From CAVRGQ01 sp963720785 (GTDB lineage Bacteria; Actinomycetota; Acidimicrobiia; IMCC26256; DASPTH01), in the NCBI GenBank assembly GCA_963720785.1, contig CAVRGQ010000005.1, forward strand, positions 1 through 64,000: a stretch of 64,000 bases of DNA, given 5' to 3'. This document shows, in pieces, positions 25,805 through 35,009 of the stretch. A model generated the notes under the pieces. That model was not told where the DNA came from. It saw only the letters and a program-made list of their open reading frames with translations, and ran no database searches. The position numbers and the translations under genes are program-made. Positions within the stretch are counted from its first letter, which is position 1; the number at the start of each line of letters is the position of its first letter.

Positions 25805-26960
25805 GAAGCGTGGCGATCGTCGGCGCGGGCATGACCGCCTTCGGCGAGCACTTCGGGCTCGGCATCAAGGAGTTGCTGCCGATGGCGCTCGGCGAGGCCG
25901 AGGCACACGTCGACAAGGGCTTCGACCGCAGGGATCTCGAGGCTGCATGGTTCGGAGAGCTGACCACCAGCGACGGGTTCGCCGCCGGCATCCTCGCCGA
26001 CTCGTGCGGTCTGCTCGACATCCCGATCACGCGCCTCGAGAACGCGTGCGCCACCGGCAACGACGCGGTGCGCAACGCGGTGTACGGCATCGCCAGCGGC
26101 GCGTTCGACGTCGTGCTCGTCATGGGCGCCGACAAGGTACGCGAGACGTCGGCCCGCACCACGTTCTGGGACTGGATGACCATGACGCGCGACATGGCGT
26201 GGGACTACCCGCTCGGTCTCGTCGCGCCCGGCAACTTCGCGCTCCATGCCGCCCGCTACCTCCACGAGTCGGGCGCAACCGCGAACACCTCGCCATGGTG
26301 GCAGTGAAGAACCATCACCACGGGGTCACCAACCCGAAGGCGCAACTCCGTCAGGAGATCACCATGCAGCAGGCGCTGGACGCGCCGCTGGTGGCCGACC
26401 CGTTCCGGCTCTACGACTGCACGCCACAGAGTGACGGTGCCGCCGCCCTCGTCCTCGCCGCCGAAGAGGTCGTCGACCGCTACACCGACCGACCCGTGTG
26501 GATCCGTGGCGTCGGCCTCGGCCTCGACCGGGTCATGCACGCGCACAAGCGCGACATGACGACATTCCCGGCCACGGTGAAGGCGGCCAAGGCCGCATAC
26601 GCCATGGCCGGTGTCGGCCCCGCCGACATCGATGTCGCCGAGGTGCACGACTGCTTCACCGCGGTGGAGCTCATCGACTACGAGGATCTCGGCTTCTGCG
26701 ACCGTTTCGCGGCCCGCACCCTCATCGAGGCGGGCGACACCGCAGTCGGCGGGCGGCTCCCGGTGAACCCGAGTGGTGGCCTCAAGTCGAAGGGGCATCC
26801 GCCGGGCGCGACGGGAGTCGCGCAGTGTGTGGAGCTCGTCGAGCAGCTCCGAGGCGAGGCCTGCAACCAGGTCGACGGTGCACGGATCGCACTGGCTCAC
26901 AACATCGGCGGGCCGACCGCCGTCGCGGCCGTGACCATCCTCTCGAACGACCGCGCCTGA
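25801..26960 (+). CDS. Thiolase (SCP-x/lipid-transfer type), one frameshift
   Basis: A thiolase of about 386 residues with all three catalytic regions: nucleophile loop RLENACATGNDA, VHDCFTAVEL, and GGLKSKGHPPGATGVAQ. One missing base near 26277 (acc-cgc) breaks the frame between HESGAT and REHLAMVAVKNH. It should cleave a 3-ketoacyl-CoA with CoA. It follows the HMGS/DUF35 fusion by ATGA overlap; thiolase-DUF35 complexes are known in cholesterol and related pathways. Last gene of the operon from 22463. Confidence 0.85.
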
Positions 26961-26972
26961 GTCGCGATCCCG

Positions 26973-27174
26973 TCAGCTCTCTTCGATCGAGACCGCACGC
27001 TCGGGACAGGCGAGTACTGCACGTTCTGCCTGCGCCGCGCAGGGCCTCGTCGCCGAGCTCCCCGCCGCCGATGACCTGGCCGTATCCGCGTTCGTCGTCC
27101 ACGACGAGATCGGGGGCGAGGCCGTAGCAGCGTCCGTGACCGGTGCAACCTGGAGTGTCGATGACGATCCTCAC
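26973..27174 (-). CDS. Small ferredoxin ([3Fe-4S]-type) for P450, one frameshift
   Basis: About 66 residues when a break near 27040 is bridged. It starts VRIVIDTPGCTGHGRCYGLAPD and ends AVLACPERAVSIEES. The CxxHGxC and the distal CP cysteine are the cluster ligands of the one-[3Fe-4S] or [4Fe-4S] ferredoxins that reduce actinobacterial P450s. The GTG at 27174 overlaps the P450 stop (GTGA), so the pair is coupled. Too short to stand out by length, and the frame break hides it further. Confidence 0.75.
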
Positions 27175-28334
27175 GACTGCACCGGGAACACGAGCGGCAG
27201 CCGCTCGAGGTGCAAGGTGCCACACGGCCACACCACCGACGGCTGTGCGCCGGGCGCGATCTCGTACTCCGGGATGCGGCGGTGGAACTCCTCGATGACG
27301 AGGCGGAGCTCACGACGAGCGAGGTGCGAGCCGAGGCACCGGTGGATCCCACCGCCGAAGCCGACGTGCGCGCGATCCGCGTCGTCGATGTCGATGCTGT
27401 CGCCTCCACGCGCCGGGTCACGGTTCACCGCGGCGAGGGCGAGCTGGCACAGCGATCCAGCCGGAATCGTCACCCCGCAGACCTCGATGTCCGCGGTCGT
27501 GACTCGCGGCGTGAGCGGGGCCGGCGGCTCGAGCCGCACCACTTCCTCGACGAACGCGGGAATCAGCGCTGGCGACGCGACGATCCGCGCGCGTAGCTCC
27601 GCGTCGGCTGCGAGGTGGTACATCGCAAAGCCGATCTCGGCGGTGACCGTGTCGAGCCCCGCGAGGGTGAACAAGAAGCACAGCCCGAGCACCTCTTCGT
27701 GCGTCCAGGCCTCGTCGCCCTCGAGCCCGAGGATCCGGCTCAACATGTCCGGGCCGGGTGACGCCTGCTTCTGAGCCACACACTCCTCGAGGTAGGTGAA
27801 GAGGGCGATGGCCGCGTCGAGTGCCTCCGGAGTCGGCTCCGCAGCCGATGACCCCGCAGCTTCGATGATCGTCTCCGCCCAGCCGATGAAGCGGTCCCGG
27901 TCATCCAGCGGTAGCCCGAAGAGCGTGAGGAAGACCTGCGTCGGGTACAGGCGCCCGAGGTCGGCGACGACGTCGCAGTGCCCCCGCCCCGCGAACTCGT
28001 CGATGAGCGCGCCGACCTGCGCCCGCAACTCGTCCTCCATCGCGTTGATGACGCGTGGCGCGAGCATCGGGTCGAGGATGCGCCGGTAACGGATGTGGTC
28101 GGGCGGATCAATCGCGAGGGGAACGAGCGGCACCGGGCTGCCCAGTGCCGCGAAGGCAGGACCGGACGCGAACACTTCCGGATGGCGGTGCGCGAACTCC
28201 ACCGCTTCCGGACTCGTGAGGTACCAGGTGCCGTCACCGGCCTGGTGGACCGGTCCGGGGTCGCGGACAGCCTTCCAGCCGAGGGTGCGGTCGTCGGCCA
28301 TCGGCACCGCGTCGTACACGAATGGCGTGGTCAT
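27171..28334 (-). CDS. Cytochrome P450 monooxygenase
   Basis: A complete 387-residue P450: I-helix LAGLDTVTAE, ExxR in EEVVRLEPP, and the haem loop FGGGIHRCLG with Cys at about residue 333. Soluble bacterial type using ferredoxin; its ferredoxin gene overlaps downstream. It lies in one unit with an ACAD upstream (25 nt gap), so it may hydroxylate a CoA-bound or free pathway intermediate. AGGAGC lies upstream of the ATG at 28334. Confidence 0.92.
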   Translation of the reverse strand: MTTPFVYDAVPMADDRTLGWKAVRDPGPVHQAGDGTWYLTSPEAVEFAHRHPEVFASGPAFAALGSPVPLVPLAIDPPDHIRYRRILDPMLAPRVINAMEDELRAQVGALIDEFAGRGHCDVVADLGRLYPTQVFLTLFGLPLDDRDRFIGWAETIIEAAGSSAAEPTPEALDAAIALFTYLEECVAQKQASPGPDMLSRILGLEGDEAWTHEEVLGLCFLFTLAGLDTVTAEIGFAMYHLAADAELRARIVASPALIPAFVEEVVRLEPPAPLTPRVTTADIEVCGVTIPAGSLCQLALAAVNRDPARGGDSIDIDDADRAHVGFGGGIHRCLGSHLARRELRLVIEEFHRRIPEYEIAPGAQPSVVWPCGTLHLERLPLVFPVQS

Positions 28335-28359
28335 GATCTCGTAGCTCCTGTTGTCGTGG

Positions 28360-29457
28360 TCATCCGCGTGGAAGTCCGAGCACGCGCTCGGCGAGCACGT
28401 TGCGCAGGATCTCGCTCGTGCCGCCCTGGATCGTGTATGCGGGCGCGTAACAGACCGCCCGGGCGCGCCGCCCCCACACCATCGAGTCGGGATGCACGCT
28501 TGCGACGAAGGTCGCGATCCGCTGCATCAACTCCGTACAAAAGACCTTGGTGGCCGCCGAGAAGCCCTTGGGCGCCTGGTGCATTACCTCTCGTATCACG
28601 AGCATGCGACCGATGCGCAGGCCGATCTCGATGGCCGCCACCTCCTGGCGCACCAGCGGATCCGTCGTGTCGATCACCTCGAGCGTGTCGCGGAAGATCG
28701 CCTGGTTGCTCACCAACCGGTCGATGCCGGCGCGCTCGTGCTCGAGCTGGCGCATCACCTGCTTGAAGCTGCCGTTGAGGGCGCCGACGAGGTTGGCGGC
28801 GGGCACCCGCGCGCCGTCGAAGAGCACCTCGTTGAAGTGCGCCTCTCCCGTCGCCTCACGAATCGGACGGACCTCGATGCCGGGCGTGTCGAACGGCACG
28901 ATCAGCTCTGACATCCCCTGGTGCGCCGGTGCTTCCGGGTCGGTCCGCGTGACCAGGTACACGAAGTCGGCGTCGGCCGCGAAGCTCGTCCAGACCTTCG
29001 CACCCTCGACCACCCACTCGTCGCCGTCGAGCACGGCGCGCGTCTTCACCGCCGCGAGGTCGGAGCCCGCGTCCGGCTCACTCAACCCGATGCTCCAGCA
29101 CGCGGTGCCGTCCACGATTCCGGGCAGGAAGCGTCGACGTTGTTCGGGCGTGCCGAACTCCACCAGCGTGGGCCCGATCTGGCGGTCCCCCACCCACGAC
29201 GCACCGATCGGTGCGCCGGTCTCGATGAGGGCCTCGGTCACGACGAACCGCTCGATCGGCGGTCGCCCGTGCCCGCCTTCCTCGACCGGCAGCAACATGC
29301 CCAACCAGCCTCGCTCACCGAGTTCCCGTGAGAACTGACGCGAGAAGCCGCGGAGCCACGAATCCTCGCGGATCTCCTCCGTGGCGGCAGCTCGCGTGGC
29401 GACCGATCGCGCCTCCGCCTGGAGCTGCTGCAGGTGATCGGGAAGGCGGAAGTCCAT
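28360..29457 (-). CDS. Acyl-CoA dehydrogenase
   Basis: A 365-residue ACAD: WSIGLSEPDAGSDLAAV, EGAKVWTSFAADAD, QLEHERAGIDRLVSN, C-terminal IQGGTSEILRNVLAERVLGLP. The ATG at 29457 has GAGG 8 nt upstream. An upstream in-frame ATG at 29520, inside regulon site 6, would add 21 residues of low-complexity sequence and is less likely. It heads the ACAD-P450-ferredoxin unit and is divergent from another ACAD operon. Confidence 0.88.
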   Translation of the reverse strand: MDFRLPDHLQQLQAEARSVATRAAATEEIREDSWLRGFSRQFSRELGERGWLGMLLPVEEGGHGRPPIERFVVTEALIETGAPIGASWVGDRQIGPTLVEFGTPEQRRRFLPGIVDGTACWSIGLSEPDAGSDLAAVKTRAVLDGDEWVVEGAKVWTSFAADADFVYLVTRTDPEAPAHQGMSELIVPFDTPGIEVRPIREATGEAHFNEVLFDGARVPAANLVGALNGSFKQVMRQLEHERAGIDRLVSNQAIFRDTLEVIDTTDPLVRQEVAAIEIGLRIGRMLVIREVMHQAPKGFSAATKVFCTELMQRIATFVASVHPDSMVWGRRARAVCYAPAYTIQGGTSEILRNVLAERVLGLPRG

Positions 29458-29504
29458 GACCTCGGGGCTTTCGGGTCGGGCCCGGCATTGCCCGGACTCG
29501 GAAC

Positions 29505-29520
29505 TTGACGATAGTGTCAT
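29505..29520. promoter_or_regulatory. TTGAC-N6-GTCAA operator, site 6 (one mismatch)
   Basis: TTGACGATAGTGTCAT, with the last base deviating. It lies between the divergent ACAD genes at 29457 (minus) and 29524 (plus). TAGTGT (29512-29517) inside it is a -10 box 6 nt before the GTG at 29524. Confidence 0.65.
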
Positions 29521-29523
29521 GTT

Positions 29524-30745
29524 GTGGATGTTCGCTACCCCATCGAGGCCGAAGAATTCAGGACCGAGGTCCGGGCCTTCCTCGCGGCGAACCTTCCCGA
29601 GAACTGGCAGGGCATGGGCGCCCTCGATCGCGAAGAGGCGGAGACCTTCGCCGTCTCCTGGCGCAAGGTGCTCCACGACCACGGATTTCTCGGCATCGCG
29701 TGGCCGAAGGAGTATGGCGGCGGGGGTCGCGGGAAGCTCGAGCAGGTGGTGCTCGCGGAGGAACTCGCGCTCGGCGCGCGTCCCGTTGGGGCGCGCGACC
29801 GACACCACCAGCGTGAAGATGATGGGTAACACGCTCTTGCGCTGGGGCACCGAGGAACAGAAGCAGCGCTTCCTTCCCCGGATCCTCTCGGGCGAGGACA
29901 TCTGGGTCCAGGGCTTCTCCGAGCCCGAGGCCGGCTCGGACCTCGCCAGTCTTCGACTCACGGCCCGCCGTGACGGCAACCAGTGGGTCCTCGATGGCCA
30001 GAAGATCTGGACCTCCCGTGCGCAGGAGGGCAACTGGATCTTCGCCCTCGCGCGAACCGATCCGCAGGCCCCGCTGCACCGCGGAATCTCCTTCCTCCTC
30101 GTTCCCCTCGACACTCCCGGCGTGGAGATCCGGCCCATTCGTGTGTTGACCGGCATCGAGGAGTTCTGCGAGATCTTCTTCGACGAGGTGCGCATTCCCG
30201 CCGACGACATCGTGGGCGAACCCAACGCGGGCTGGGCAGTGGCCATGAGTTTGTTGGGGCACGAGCGGGGTGAAGAGGCGGCGGTCAACCCCATCTACTT
30301 CCGAGCAGAGTTCGACCGGCTCGTCGCGCTCGCGCGTGAACACGGCAAGCAGGATGACCCCGTCGTGCGCGACCGCCTCGCGTGGTGCTTCACCAAGGTC
30401 GAGACGATGCGCATGCTCGGCTACCGGATCCTCACGCAGTACCTCCGCGACGGCGAACTCGGACCGGAGGCGTCGATCTCCAAGCTCTTCTGGAGCGAGT
30501 ACCACCAGGTTGCCGCCGACCTTGCCCTGTCGATCATGGGCGCGGACGCACTCGTGCGAGAAGGTCGTCATCCGTTCCGCCACTTCCGTACCGACGAGCC
30601 CGGGGCGCCGAACTCGTCGAACTCGTGGCTCGACGTCTTCCTGCTCAACGCCCGCAGCGGCACCGTCTACGCCGGAACGTCACAGGTGCAACGCAACATC
30701 ATCGGCGAGACCATCCTCGGTCTCCCGAAGGAACCACGCGGGTAG
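29524..30745 (+). CDS. Acyl-CoA dehydrogenase, one frameshift
   Basis: An ACAD of about 407 residues. The N-terminus VDVRYPIEAEEFRTEVRAFL and the remainder are split by one extra G in the GGGG run at 29788-29791; removing it gives VGRATDTTSVKMMGNTLL. Motifs: WVQGFSEPEAGSDLASL, DGQKIWTSRAQEGNW, and C-terminal AGTSQVQRNIIGETILGLP. The GTG at 29524 is 6 nt after a -10 box in regulon site 6 and is likely leaderless. It is followed by a short ACAD and a further ACAD, ECH and amidohydrolase in one operon. Confidence 0.88.
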
Positions 30746-30749
30746 CCGG

Positions 30750-31767
30750 ATGCCGTTCGACCTCGAGCTCGACGAGTCGCAGCAGACCGTGGCTGATGTC
30801 TTCGACCGTTTCTTCACCGCCGAGTGCGGCCCCGACGACGTGCGCGCCGCTGAACCGCTCGGCTTCTCCCGCGACCTGTGGAACAAGTTGCGGGAGCTCG
30901 GCGCGCCCGGGATGGGCGCACCCGAGGATCGCGGTGGAGGTGGTGCTGCGCTGGTCGACCTCGCGCTCGTCGCCGAAGCTGCCGGTGCAGCCGTTGCGCC
31001 GGTTCCACTGGTCGACCACATGATCGTCGCCCGCGCCCACCCCGAGCGCGACGTCGTCGACGGCAGCAAGGTGGCAGCGTTCGCGCTGCATCCCGCGCGA
31101 CGGCGTGTGGCCCCTGGTGCCTGCGGGCGCGGTGGCCCACCTCGTCGTCGGCCTCGACGGCAACGAGACCGTCGCCGTGCGCTCCGACCCTCCCGGCGCC
31201 GCGCTGCCCAACCACGCCGACGCGCCGGTCGCCGATCGGGCGACCACAGGTTCGCGGGTGGTGCTCGGAGATGCCGGTGTCTTCGAGCACCTCCTCACCG
31301 AGTGGAAGATTCTCACGGCGGCAGGTCTCGCCGGCCTCGCACGACGCGCACTGGGGCTCGGCGTCGAGTACGCGAAGGAACGCGTGCAGTTCGGGCGCTC
31401 CATCGGGGGTTTCCAGGCGGTACAGCACGGCCTGGCCGACTGCGTCGCACCGGTGGAGGGCGCAACGTTGCTCGCTCGCAAGGCCGCCTGGTCGCTCGAC
31501 CACGCGCGTCACGGTGAGCTCGCCTGGGCCGAGAACGATGTGTGCGACCCCGACGCGCTCGCAGCGATGGCGTTCGCCTTCGCTTCGGAGACCGCTGCGT
31601 TGGCCACGAAGCGCTCGTTGCAGTACCACGGCGCCTACGGCTTCTCGCGCGAGTACGACATCCAGCTCTACTTCCGGCGAGCGCGCGGCTGGCCGCTCCT
31701 GTGGGGCAGCCCGGCACGCGAGCGCGCACATCTCGCCGAGCGCCTCTGGCCACGGGCAGCGGGCTGA
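30750..31767 (+). CDS. Acyl-CoA dehydrogenase (short subunit type), one frameshift
   Basis: About 339 residues; begins MPFDLELDESQQTVADVFDRF. A one-base break near 31095 separates it from RDGVWPLVPAGAVAHLVV. The C-terminal part is ACAD-like (YAKERVQFGRSIGGFQAVQHGLAD and YHGAYGFSREYDIQLYFRR). It follows the large ACAD after 4 nt and resembles the short partners at 4718 and 23614, so a heteromeric pair with the gene at 29524 is inferred. Confidence 0.82.
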
Positions 31768-31768
31768 C

Positions 31769-32911
31769 ATGGACTTCGACCTCTCCCCCACTGCGCTCGC
31801 GCTACGCGACGAAGTGCGCGACGTGATCCGCACGGTGATGCGCGACGAGTACCTCGAAGACGCGCACAGCACCGGCACCAACGTGTGCCGTCCGCTGTAC
31901 CTGGCCCTCGGTGAGCGGGGTCTCATCGAACGCGCTGTCCACGCGGTGAGCGAAGGCGACCCGATCGAGTGCTGGGTCCTGCTCAGCGAACTGGACTACG
32001 CCGCGACTCCGCACGACGCGCTCGCCATGGTCATCAGCGCCGCGGCGGTGATCGAACGTGCAGGGACCGAGGAACAGCGTGCAACGATGCTGCCTGGCAT
32101 GCTGGCCGGCGAGTCCCTCGTGTGCTTCGGCCTCACCGAACCCGACGTGGGCAGCGATCTCGCGAAGATCGCAACCCGCGCGCACCGCGAGGGTGACAGC
32201 TGGGTCGTCAACGGCGCCAAGATGTGGACGACCATGGCTCACGTCGCCGATTGGGTCATGTTGCTCGCACGATCCGATCCCGCCGCGCCGCCGTACCAGG
32301 GCTTCACCTTCTTCATGTTCCCCACCTCGTCGCCCGGATTCTCGTACGACCCGATCTGGACCATGAGCACCGAGCGTTCGAACGCGACGTACTACGACGA
32401 CGTCCGCATCGGCCCCGAGTACGTGCTGGGCGAACCGGAACAGGGATGGCGAACGCTCAGCGTCATGCTCGGCTTCGAGCGGGGCATGGGCAACACCGGC
32501 TTCGGCGTGCCGGTGCTCCGACGCGGCGTCGAGTGGGCCGACGCAGCTCGGCGGCTCGACGACCCGATGGTCCGCGACTCCCTCGCCCGTCTCGCGATCG
32601 ACAACGAGGTGGCGAAGCTGCTCACGCAACGCACCGTGTGCCTCGCGCAGGCCGGTGGCCAGGCCCAGGCCGTCGCGGGCTCGGTGGCGAAGATCTTCGC
32701 GACCGAGAACTACCAGCGATCGGCGAGCGAGCTCCAGGCGCACGCGGCGCCGCATTCGCTCCTCGGCTTCGCCGCGCCGAGCGCAGCGGCGAGCGGATAC
32801 GTCGACTACGACGCCCGGCATTCGGTGCCCCAGACACTGCAGGGCGGCACCAGCGAGATCAACCGCAACAACATCGCCGAGCGCGGTCTCGGACTGCCCC
32901 GAGCGCGCTGA
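31769..32911 (+). CDS. Acyl-CoA dehydrogenase
   Basis: A 380-residue complete ACAD: VCFGLTEPDVGSDLAKI, NGAKMWTTMAHVADW, GFERGMGNTGFG, and C-terminal LQGGTSEINRNNIAERGLGLP. The ATG at 31769 lies 1 nt after the previous stop codon. This is the third ACAD in the operon from 29524, implying more than one desaturation step on the same substrate chain or ring. Confidence 0.9.
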   Translation: MDFDLSPTALALRDEVRDVIRTVMRDEYLEDAHSTGTNVCRPLYLALGERGLIERAVHAVSEGDPIECWVLLSELDYAATPHDALAMVISAAAVIERAGTEEQRATMLPGMLAGESLVCFGLTEPDVGSDLAKIATRAHREGDSWVVNGAKMWTTMAHVADWVMLLARSDPAAPPYQGFTFFMFPTSSPGFSYDPIWTMSTERSNATYYDDVRIGPEYVLGEPEQGWRTLSVMLGFERGMGNTGFGVPVLRRGVEWADAARRLDDPMVRDSLARLAIDNEVAKLLTQRTVCLAQAGGQAQAVAGSVAKIFATENYQRSASELQAHAAPHSLLGFAAPSAAASGYVDYDARHSVPQTLQGGTSEINRNNIAERGLGLPRAR

Positions 32912-32925
32912 TCAGAGGAGTGGGG

Positions 32926-33765
32926 ATGCGTGACCCGATCAACAGTGCAGGAGACCTGCGCTACGTGCGGTACGACGTAGAGGAGTGTGTCGCCTCCATC
33001 ACGTTGGACCGGGCGGACAAGGCGAACGCCCAGAACGATCGAATGCTCGACGAGCTCGAGGCGAGCTTCACCTGGGCGGAGTACGACGACGACGTGCGCG
33101 TCATCGTGCTCCGCGCCGAGGGGAAGCACTTCTCGGCGGGCCATGATCTCGAGGTCGGGGATCCCGACCAGGTCGACATCGCGGAACCGGATGGCCGCTA
33201 CCACTTGCACAAGCTGTACCGGTGGGAGGCACGCAAGTACTTCGGCTTCTCGTGGCACTGGCGCAACATCCCGAAGCCGACCATCGCCGCGGTGCAGGGT
33301 CGCGCCATCGCCGGCGCGCTCAATCTCATCTGGCCGATGGACCTGATCGTCGCCGCCGACGACGTCCGCTTCGAGGACCCGGTCGTGATGATGGCGATCG
33401 GCGGCGTCGAGTACCACGGCCACACCTGGGAGCTCGGGGCGCGACGGGCGAAGGACATGCTGTTCACCGGCCGTGGGATCGGCGCCGAGGAGGCCCTCGC
33501 CGTCGGACTGGTGCGCGAGGTGGTACCGCGCGAGCAACTGTGGGCGGCCGCGCAAGATCTCGCACTCCTCATCGCGCAGCGCAATCCATTCGGGCTCGCG
33601 CAGGCGAAGCGCGCAGTCAACCAGACACTCGACGTGCAGGGGTACTACGCCGCACTGCAATCGGTCTTCGATGTGCACCACACGGGGCACGGCAACGCTC
33701 TGAGCATCACGGGGATGCCCATCCTCATGGGGCTCGAGGAGATGAAGGGGGAGCTCCAGCGATGA
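32926..33765 (+). CDS. Enoyl-CoA hydratase/isomerase family protein
   Basis: A 279-residue crotonase with GKHFSAGHDLEVG and QGRAIAGALNLIWPMDLIVAADD. The long insert HKLYRWEARKYFGFSWHWRN between the two oxyanion loops is typical of a steroid/terpenoid-cluster ECH subgroup also seen at 1968-2792. AGAGGAG (32914-32920) precedes the ATG at 32926. The next gene overlaps by ATGA. Probable hydration of the enoyl-CoA formed by the preceding ACADs. Confidence 0.88.
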   Translation: MRDPINSAGDLRYVRYDVEECVASITLDRADKANAQNDRMLDELEASFTWAEYDDDVRVIVLRAEGKHFSAGHDLEVGDPDQVDIAEPDGRYHLHKLYRWEARKYFGFSWHWRNIPKPTIAAVQGRAIAGALNLIWPMDLIVAADDVRFEDPVVMMAIGGVEYHGHTWELGARRAKDMLFTGRGIGAEEALAVGLVREVVPREQLWAAAQDLALLIAQRNPFGLAQAKRAVNQTLDVQGYYAALQSVFDVHHTGHGNALSITGMPILMGLEEMKGELQR

Positions 33766-34955
33766 CGACGACCATCACGGCAACCGACCTCGGCTACGGA
33801 CTGTTCGACGCCGACGAGCACTACTACGAGCCGCAGGACGCGGTCACCCGTCATCTCGAGCGCGGGTTCCACAGCGCGTTCCGATGGGTCGACATGGGCG
33901 GCCGGCAGACGCTCATCATCAACGACCGGCTGCTCAAGCTCATCCCCAATCCCACCTACGACCCGGTCGGACGCCCGGGCTCGCTCATCGACTACTTCCG
34001 TGCGCAGAACCAGGACGGTCGCTCGCTCAAGGAGATCATGGGCGCCGTGCAGAACATCCAGCCCGAGTACTTCTCCCGCGACGCCCGGCTGGCGGCGATG
34101 GACGCGCAAGGAGTGGAGTTCAGCTGGATCCTCCCGAGCCTCGGCCTGGGTCTCGAGGAAATGCTCAAGGACAACCCGCCCGCGCTCTACGCCGTGTTCC
34201 GCGCCTACAACCGCTGGCTCGCGGAGGATTGGGGCTACACCACTGACCGGTACCAGACGGCTCCCCTCATCACCCTCGTCGATCCCGCCGAGGCCGAAGC
34301 CGACCTCGCGCAGTTGATCGACGCGGGTGCGCGCCTCGTCGTCCTGCGCCCCGCGCCGGTGTCCGGGCCGGGATTCTCCCGGTCGATCGCCGACCCGCTG
34401 CACGATCGCGTGTTCGCGATGGCTGCCGAGGCGGGCGTGGTGGTGTCGTTCCACGCCGCCGAGTCGGGCTACGGGAAGTACGCAGCCGACTGGGGCGAAG
34501 GAGCGAACTTCAGTGGTCACAAGTCGTCGTCGTTCGAGGAGATCCTCTCGGTGCACATCGAGCGTCCGACGTTCGACACCATCGCGGCGTGCATTGCCCA
34601 CGGCTTGTTCGATCGCGTGCCGAACCTCCGGGTCGCCACGCTCGAGCTCGGCGCCGGTTGGGTCCCCGAGCTGCTGCGCCGCCTCCGCGTGACGTACGGC
34701 AAGATGCCGCAGGTGTTCGCGAAGGACCCGATCGAGACCTTCCACGAGCACGTGTGGGTGACGCCGTTCTACGAGGACAACGTGGCCGAGTTGTGCGCGG
34801 CGATCGGCACCGAACATGTCCTGTTCGGCAGCGACTGGCCGCATCCGGAAGGCGTCGCCCTGCCTGCGGAGTGGGTGGGCGAGGTCGCGACGCTGAGCGA
34901 GGGCGACCGCCGCAAGGTGCTGCGCGAGAACCTGAAGGCCCTCACCGGCCGGTAG
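33762..34955 (+). CDS. Amidohydrolase-2 (COG2159-type) metal-dependent hydrolase
   Basis: A 397-residue TIM-barrel protein with the N-terminal metal motif DADEHYYEP (residues 16-24), VVSFHAAESGYGKY in mid-chain and the terminal metal Asp in FGSDWPHPEG. This family includes decarboxylases (ACMSD, gamma-resorcylate), hydratases and C-C hydrolases, so the reaction cannot be named. Last gene of the operon from 29524; it overlaps the ECH stop by ATGA. Confidence 0.85.
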   Translation: MTTTITATDLGYGLFDADEHYYEPQDAVTRHLERGFHSAFRWVDMGGRQTLIINDRLLKLIPNPTYDPVGRPGSLIDYFRAQNQDGRSLKEIMGAVQNIQPEYFSRDARLAAMDAQGVEFSWILPSLGLGLEEMLKDNPPALYAVFRAYNRWLAEDWGYTTDRYQTAPLITLVDPAEAEADLAQLIDAGARLVVLRPAPVSGPGFSRSIADPLHDRVFAMAAEAGVVVSFHAAESGYGKYAADWGEGANFSGHKSSSFEEILSVHIERPTFDTIAACIAHGLFDRVPNLRVATLELGAGWVPELLRRLRVTYGKMPQVFAKDPIETFHEHVWVTPFYEDNVAELCAAIGTEHVLFGSDWPHPEGVALPAEWVGEVATLSEGDRRKVLRENLKALTGR

Positions 34956-35009
34956 CCGGCTGCCCCGCAGCCTCGGACACGTCGAGGCGGAGCTCGACGG
35001 TCCTGACGG

